Source: Neocallimastix lanati (nom. inval.)
Taxonomy: Eukaryota > Neocallimastigomycota > Neocallimastigomycetes > Neocallimastigales > Neocallimastigaceae
Assembly: GCA_016946835.1 (NCBI GenBank)
Contig: JACVTC010000019.1
Span: 222,501 to 286,500, forward strand
DNA length: 64,000 nt
Reading direction: 5' to 3'
Below are positions 63,107 through 64,000 of the stretch, piece after piece; position 1 is the stretch's first letter; every line of letters starts with the position of its first letter. The notes under the pieces were generated by a model. It searched no databases and was not told where the DNA came from. It saw only the letters and a list, made by a program, of their open reading frames with translations. Made by a program: the position numbers and the translations under genes.

Positions 63107-63994
63107 TTAAACTTTTGTAGCAGCATCATCTACTTTCTTGTATTCGGCATTATCATATTCAATAGTTTTCTTAGTAATATTATTTACAATACGGAATCCG
63201 TAGGGACTGTATTCAGAGTTAGTATATTGCTTTGCAATATAAACGGTAGTCTTGGAATCTTCAGTACGGAAATAGGTAGAATTGTAGTATTCATCATTAT
63301 AGGTCTTTAAATCATTTTCATTTGGATTAGTTTTAAGCTTAGTAATGTCAATAATTAAGTTTCTCTTGATGTAATCAATTTTTTCCATGGCGTAATTAAT
63401 TAAATCAGCTTCAGTCTTATTTTGAATTGGAGTAATCTTATTCTTTTGAGCATCGACATCATCAGTACCAAAAAGTCTAAATAAGCATCTTAAGAATGGT
63501 TGAATAATAAAGAGTTGAACAAAGAATCCATATGGATAGACGTAGCACATGTATTTAAACCAATTAGACATAGCAGTAAGGAAATTAAATCCATCTTTGT
63601 ATGGATAATAGTAGAATGCACCAAGTAAAGTCATAGTTGGACACATTAAACCAACCATACAGCAAGTAATGGCGGTTTGAAGAATAATTCTATTGGTATT
63701 CTTAAAGGTAAATATTTTCATTACAATCTTGAATGCTATTCCGGTGTAAATTAATTCGAAGATCATACCAACACAGCATTCAATTAAAATCATAGCATAT
63801 AATGGTAAATACTTTCCATACATATAGACCCCCTTATTTTTGTCAATAGCATCTGAAACTTTTTTAGTTCTTGTTTGACTCATTAACTTATCGCCATTGA
63901 CAACGTAGACCAATAAGAAACAATATCCAACAACTGCCAACCAAATTGAACAGATGTTATAGCATATATTAACAATTGTTCTTTTTACAGTCAT
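63107..63994 (-). CDS. Four-helix membrane protein resembling duplicated bacterial DUF2798
   Basis: 295 aa, intronless, complete (ATG at 63994, stop at 63107). Four hydrophobic helices at about 8-32, 63-90, 103-126 and 146-174, arranged as two helix pairs, then a charged cytosolic or extracellular domain of about 120 residues. The second pair, with a phenylalanine/tryptophan-containing link (NFLTAMSNWFKYMCYVYPYG) and PFLRCLFRLF at the end, has the layout of bacterial DUF2798 two-helix membrane proteins; the first pair looks like a diverged copy. DUF2798 has no established function. Lack of introns, when most genes nearby have them, fits acquisition from a bacterium. The start of the next feature lies outside the window. 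Confidence 0.7.
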   Translation of the reverse strand: MTVKRTIVNICYNICSIWLAVVGYCFLLVYVVNGDKLMSQTRTKKVSDAIDKNKGVYMYGKYLPLYAMILIECCVGMIFELIYTGIAFKIVMKIFTFKNTNRIILQTAITCCMVGLMCPTMTLLGAFYYYPYKDGFNFLTAMSNWFKYMCYVYPYGFFVQLFIIQPFLRCLFRLFGTDDVDAQKNKITPIQNKTEADLINYAMEKIDYIKRNLIIDITKLKTNPNENDLKTYNDEYYNSTYFRTEDSKTTVYIAKQYTNSEYSPYGFRIVNNITKKTIEYDNAEYKKVDDAATKV

Positions 63995-64000
63995 CTTTTA

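Overview
The window is nuclear DNA of a eukaryote with an extremely AT-rich genome. Gaps between genes are almost pure A/T with long homopolymers and microsatellites, genes have short GT-AG introns, and the only G/C-richer stretches are exons and retroelement pieces. A Zn2Cys6 regulator, a Vps10 receptor and a 7TM-RGS receptor point to a fungus. The AT extreme, the Asn/Lys-rich proteins, the LINE load and one gene that looks bacterial in origin fit an anaerobic gut fungus (Neocallimastigomycota) best. That assignment is an inference; another AT-rich lineage is possible.

Layout. 1-0.7 kb: 3' end of a secreted, probably GPI-anchored protein gene. 0.7-7.1 kb: low-complexity DNA. 7.1-8.75 kb: three LINE fragments nested inside one another. 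9.26-10.28 kb (-): a Rab6/Ypt6 GTPase with four exons. 13.95-25.84 kb: a cluster of minus-strand LINE copies, including a 4.95 kb apparently intact element with a 1387-aa ORF, inserted with a 14-bp target duplication into an older LINE. Between LINE pieces lies a 2 kb non-coding block (15.45-17.5 kb) with several short hairpins that share loops while their stems vary. 26.4-27.5 kb (-): triosephosphate isomerase, three exons. 27.9-30.65 kb: a composite satellite of TAAAA pentamers and conserved spacer units. 31.1-32.6 kb: a small unrecognised minus-strand gene and decayed coding-like islands. 32.88 kb: a 42-bp near-perfect inverted repeat. 37.2-40.3 kb (+): Zn2Cys6 transcription factor, seven exons. 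41.6-49.0 kb (+): a Vps10/sortilin receptor, six exons, with three VPS10/10CC units. 51.3-52.0 kb: relic of an LTR retrotransposon. 53.3-54.9 kb (+): single-pass membrane protein. 56.9-59.4 kb (-): seven-helix receptor fused to an RGS domain, seven exons. 60.5 kb: another LINE 3' end. 63.1-64.0 kb (-): intronless four-helix membrane protein resembling a duplicated bacterial DUF2798 protein.

The host genes are unrelated housekeeping, trafficking and signalling genes and form no operon or cluster. Rab6 and Vps10 both belong to Golgi-endosome traffic, but they are more than 30 kb apart on opposite strands. Exon models were derived by reading splice sites and frames by hand; each of the six multi-exon models sums to a whole number of codons.
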